Origin: Sesamum alatum
Taxonomy: Eukaryota; Streptophyta; Magnoliopsida; Lamiales; Pedaliaceae
Reading direction: 5' to 3'
Length of the DNA stretch: 64,000 bases
Assembly (NCBI GenBank): GCA_034509735.1
Contig: JACGWO010000010.1
Location: 4,712,001-4,776,000 of the forward strand
The stretch's first letter is position 1; each line of letters opens with the position of its first letter. Made by a program: the position numbers and the translations under genes. The notes beneath the pieces are model-generated. The model was not told the origin of the DNA and did no database searches. It worked only from the letters and a program-made list of their open reading frames with translations. This document shows positions 60,535 to 64,000 of this stretch, piece by piece.

Positions 60535-63500
60535 TCACGTTGTATGCGCTCCATGTGTTCGTGATGCCCATATTCCAAACACAAGAAACCAGAATACAAA
60601 CAAGATCGCCCAGTATCGAGCAGGCCCGTACTTGATTCTTGTCAGCACAAACTGCAAATGCAGGTTGAATGTTTATCAGCTGAGAGATGAAATCATAACA
60701 ATGTCTCACTCAAGACAGCAAAATCGGAGACCGACTTAACAGCAACAAACTATCAACCAAGACTATACCACCTCATCAAAAGAATGCAAACTGCAGACGG
60801 AGCAACTTTACTGTTTGACACTATATTGATTTGTTCTATATGCACTGACTGTCTTAGCATCTTCATCCATATTGAGAAATTGTGAACAGATAGGCCATGC
60901 AGACGAAATAATGGAAGTATGAAGCAATCACCCAAACCAACATATAACTTACATTGACAAATACATTACACCTCATATAAACCTATCATATTTCTTCTAA
61001 TACAATCAAGACAATGCAATGATCTGAGAAATTTACTGATCACATTAAGACACTTAAATTCCCAATAGCTCCACTATGTAACTTCAGCACTGTCTCTACA
61101 ATTGAACCAACTATACAGGCTAATACCAAGATGATTCTAGCAGTTCCTGCACCAAATAGAATTTCTTCTGTTACACATCCTGAACCCACATACTACCGTG
61201 ACAAATGCCCAAAAGCAAACCCCCCCCCCCCCCCCCCCCTCCATAAGGTTCACTAGAATGCTTTTCTGAGGTCAGAGATCAAATTTACTTTCATAATTTT
61301 AAAAAGAAGTAAAGAGATGCATAAGAATCTCCTTTGCTTTATTGAGTTTGAGAAGGTCATGGAACAAATGATTCAACTTCGTTAGACAACAAAGCATTCA
61401 GTGCTGAACTTATCTAATAAGTCCCCTTGCATGTGGAAGATCACAATAAGGTATGAAAAATTGTAACATCCTGGTATTTTGTTCTTTCTGTATTACTATT
61501 ATTTGATTTGGTTGAAATGTGGTTTGGACATTCTCCAGGTGTTCATTCTCTAGTTTTCAACCAAACAGAAAAACCAAAATTCAGGACGAAGACGTTTAAT
61601 AACTGAATGCCCTCAGTGCCTGTCTAAGATTAACCCACAACTGCAAGGGCAGACCAGAAAAAACTAAAGCATATAACTGACTATAAACATAAAGAATTGA
61701 GCATCCATTATCTCAATAGATCTTCACAGTGCATGCATATGGAAATTATCATATCCAATTTTTTCATGATTGCTTAATCATTGCAACTCCAGCGGATTCC
61801 TATATAATAACTATTTACTATTAATACGACCAAGAAATTAACAAGTAACTGAACTTACAAAACGGAAGAAAACTACAACTGTCAATGCACAGACACCTCC
61901 AAGAAGAATATGCAGGCCATTTTTGGCAGTTTTCTGCGAAAGAAGGCACATAGTTCAGTTTAAGTATCAATGAAGGAGAATAACAACATATATACAAGGG
62001 AAAATAACTTATTAAGGGGAGACCACAAACATCATCAAACACAAAGTCCAATATAAGTTGCTCACAGCGTAAATATTTTCATGCTAGTGAAGAGTTCTTT
62101 TTCAATGTGATGAAAGTGTGAGCTCATTTTGTCAACGTGAAGTGTCTTTAAGAGTCTCTTTCACATGCTATAATGTACTGATACTATTTCATCTACAGTT
62201 GAAGTATGCTATCTCTGTTAGTATGTTGGTCGGATTTCAGTCTTGAAGTGAGAATGTGAACATAATTCTTACAAATGTGAGGGGCACAGAGTGAGGGAGA
62301 TCAGGAAGGTAACAAATGCTTATAAATTGGTGAAATAGCCCATGAGTAGTAAGTTATTTTTCCACGAGGAACTCATGACTAGCAATTAATTACTTCTATA
62401 AATTGCTAACAGTTGAGATGATTTTTGTGGTCATGGTCATTGACAATCGCATTTTTAGTAATAGGGAAAGTTTCAACCTTTGATATCTCAGAGTGTTAAA
62501 AATAGTATTAAGATCCCTTGATTTTTTTTGCCGCAGCTTTCATCTTTTCGATAGGGGTAACTGTTTCTCAAAACTGAAAATGCAGCAAACTTCCATCCCT
62601 TTACTGTCGATCTTCTCCATGTTCTTTCTTCTATTCTTCTACTCTTCTACAACAATAGTCCTATCTCCGTCCATGGGTGGCCAAATAGTAAATTGAGGAA
62701 GAGGATTAGTAATTGAAGTGGATGATTTTTTTGTAAAAATTCAATAAAACCAACAACCACCAAGAAGTTGTGGAAGTATACCGCAATTTAAGCAAATATC
62801 TGCCACAGTTTGTCATTTCATATGAGGTTTACAATTCAGTTCGCTTTTCCGTTAACACGCAACTCCAACCTTAAGTGAAAAAACCCCATCACGTGTCACT
62901 ACAACTTTTCACACTTGTCAAGTAGTGATTAGGGAAGGTTATACACAAATTCGACTAAGTGTTCTACCTCATAGGAATCCTTTCCACTGATTAATAAAAT
63001 TTCTTCTCATTCAAAAAGAAGATAGAAACACAATGCAATTTGCACAAATATGGGTGATAACCGCCGCTTGCTCATCCAATATGATTTTTACAGGGAAGAA
63101 AGAAATAAATCAAGTTTTCGGACAGTTGAAGCACACACACATTTGTCCAGGCGCGCACACACACATGTACTCTCACATGTTCGAAGGAACGTAAAACTCT
63201 ACATACATAGACGAATCCTCACACCTAAACAGCACTGAGACCTTTCTTCTAACATATAAAGTGGGTTTAGAAGTCGTCAGCACCCATCTACTTCCTATGG
63301 CTGTCAGGTGTACACAAGTCATAAATATGCAACATGCAGAAATCAGGATTTATCACTGATTACTCTAACTACCATGTAATGCTACTACAGGTTGAGTAAG
63401 TAACACTAGTATACATATTATAGGGTGGACCAGAAGAACAGCAAACAGGAAACAGTAACTATGTGAATGCAGGAAAGGTATAGCATCCAAGTACCTTTCC

Positions 63501-64000
63501 AACATGAGGAGCAAGGAGCCAAGCAAGAGTAACAGTCAGCAGGCCTGTAGCAAGCAGAATTCCAGTACCCTCTACAGCCCATTTAGTAGCAGTATTTTCA
63601 ACTGGGGCAACTTCTTCCATGACTGTGTTAGAAGTTGAAGGTTGTTCACTGACCACCTGGGACACAGTGACAGAATTGTTGTTATGTGGGTTAAACCACA
63701 ACGAAATTTCACTCAACCTTTGCCTCCGAATTGCAGCAACAGCATCAGGATCTACACCAAAATTTGTTTGGGGTGGTGCAGGATTAGGTTCGCCATTAAC
63801 GATTCTTTCTCTTAATGCTTCATACTCTTTCAAAGATCCTAATACCTTTTTGAAGTCCGCAGATCTTATGTTTTTTGCAACGGATCCGCAAATTTCGCAG
63901 ATGGTTGATCCATGGTTGATAAACCACTTAAGTGCGCAACCATAATGTGCTAAAGCAAGGTCATTTTTGCAAGCACATCCAAGCTCAAATAGCCTGTCTT
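60535..64000 (-). CDS. RING-CH (MARCH-type) membrane E3 ligase, partial
   Basis: 3' part of a ubiquitin E3 ligase gene; the 5' end lies beyond the window. Exons seen (minus): 64000-63495, 61933-61859 and 60651-60535, joining in phase 0 and ending TGA at 60535-60537. The first begins in frame with DRLFELGCACKNDLALAHYG, then CALKWFINHGSTICEICG, the C-terminal half of the RING-CH finger (C-x-C...H...C-x2-C). A linker follows, with VDPDAVAAIRRQRLSEISLW. Three hydrophobic segments come next: GTGILLATGLLTVTLAWLLA, LHILLGGVCALTVVVFF and YWAILFVFWFLVFGIWA, so it is membrane-anchored. In such ligases the finger recruits an E2 and targets membrane proteins. The N-terminal zinc ligands are not visible here. 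Confidence 0.88.
61221..61238 (+). repeat. Poly-C run in RING-CH intron
   Basis: About 18 C in a row, in the last intron of the RING-CH gene. It is prone to length variation. Confidence 0.85.

Noticed and set aside
63050..63238. Plus-strand frame with His/Arg repeats
   Set aside because: Driven by a CACACA-rich stretch in the RING-CH intron.

Overview
This window is plant nuclear DNA. It is very AT-rich, and the genes are intron-split with GT-AG introns (one GC-AG). They belong to land-plant families: NAC, SAUR, the KIWI coactivator, an SRT2-type sirtuin, a nucellin-like aspartic protease and a RING-CH protein. The spaces between them are full of MITEs, solo LTRs, SINE-like and Helitron-like pieces. 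A eudicot is likely (perhaps an asterid), but the species cannot be fixed from the sequence. No bacterial, organellar or CRISPR features were seen.

Layout. 1-9.2 kb: gene-free, TE-rich DNA with a tRNA-derived SINE, a candidate small solo LTR, three MITEs flanked by 9-bp target duplications, an 800-bp fold-back element and an isolated cluster of ACGT (ABRE/G-box) motifs. 9.33-10.93 kb: ATAF-type NAC transcription factor (+, 3 exons, 302 aa). 12.43-14.99 kb: aspartic protease (-, 8 exons, 423 aa) with a long CT/GA microsatellite in its leader. 15.1-22.1 kb: TE debris, including an inverted pair of MITE-like copies, a possible Mutator-like remnant, a Copia reverse-transcriptase fragment and a hAT-like element full of ATT/ATC microsatellite. 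22.11-35.07 kb: one candidate 13-kb PIF/Harbinger-type element, bounded by 14-bp inverted repeats and TAA duplications. It holds a decayed DDE transposase and three Myb/SANT-like ORF remnants, one of them split by a 2.1-kb solo LTR with a perfect 5-bp duplication. It also holds a GRF zinc-finger remnant and a tandem repeat array. 35.27-35.98 kb: a second solo LTR with its duplication.

37.27-45.61 kb: SRT2-like sirtuin (+, 11 coding exons, 385 aa). About 49.0-49.4 kb: SAUR-like gene with an apparent 1-nt frameshift. 50.83-53.65 kb: KIWI/PC4-type coactivator (-, 4 exons, 99 aa) with a 23-nt micro-exon. 54.15-55.0 kb: MITE-like copy. 56.84-57.71 kb: uncharacterised plant protein (+, 289 aa). 60.5-64.0 kb: 3' part of a RING-CH membrane E3 ligase (-), running off the window.

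The host genes are independent, separately promoted loci; nothing suggests a shared pathway. The most unusual structure is the 13-kb Harbinger-like element with extra SANT ORFs and a GRF passenger. Exon borders were worked out by hand from splice sites and reading phase; names rest on recognised motifs and were not checked by database search.
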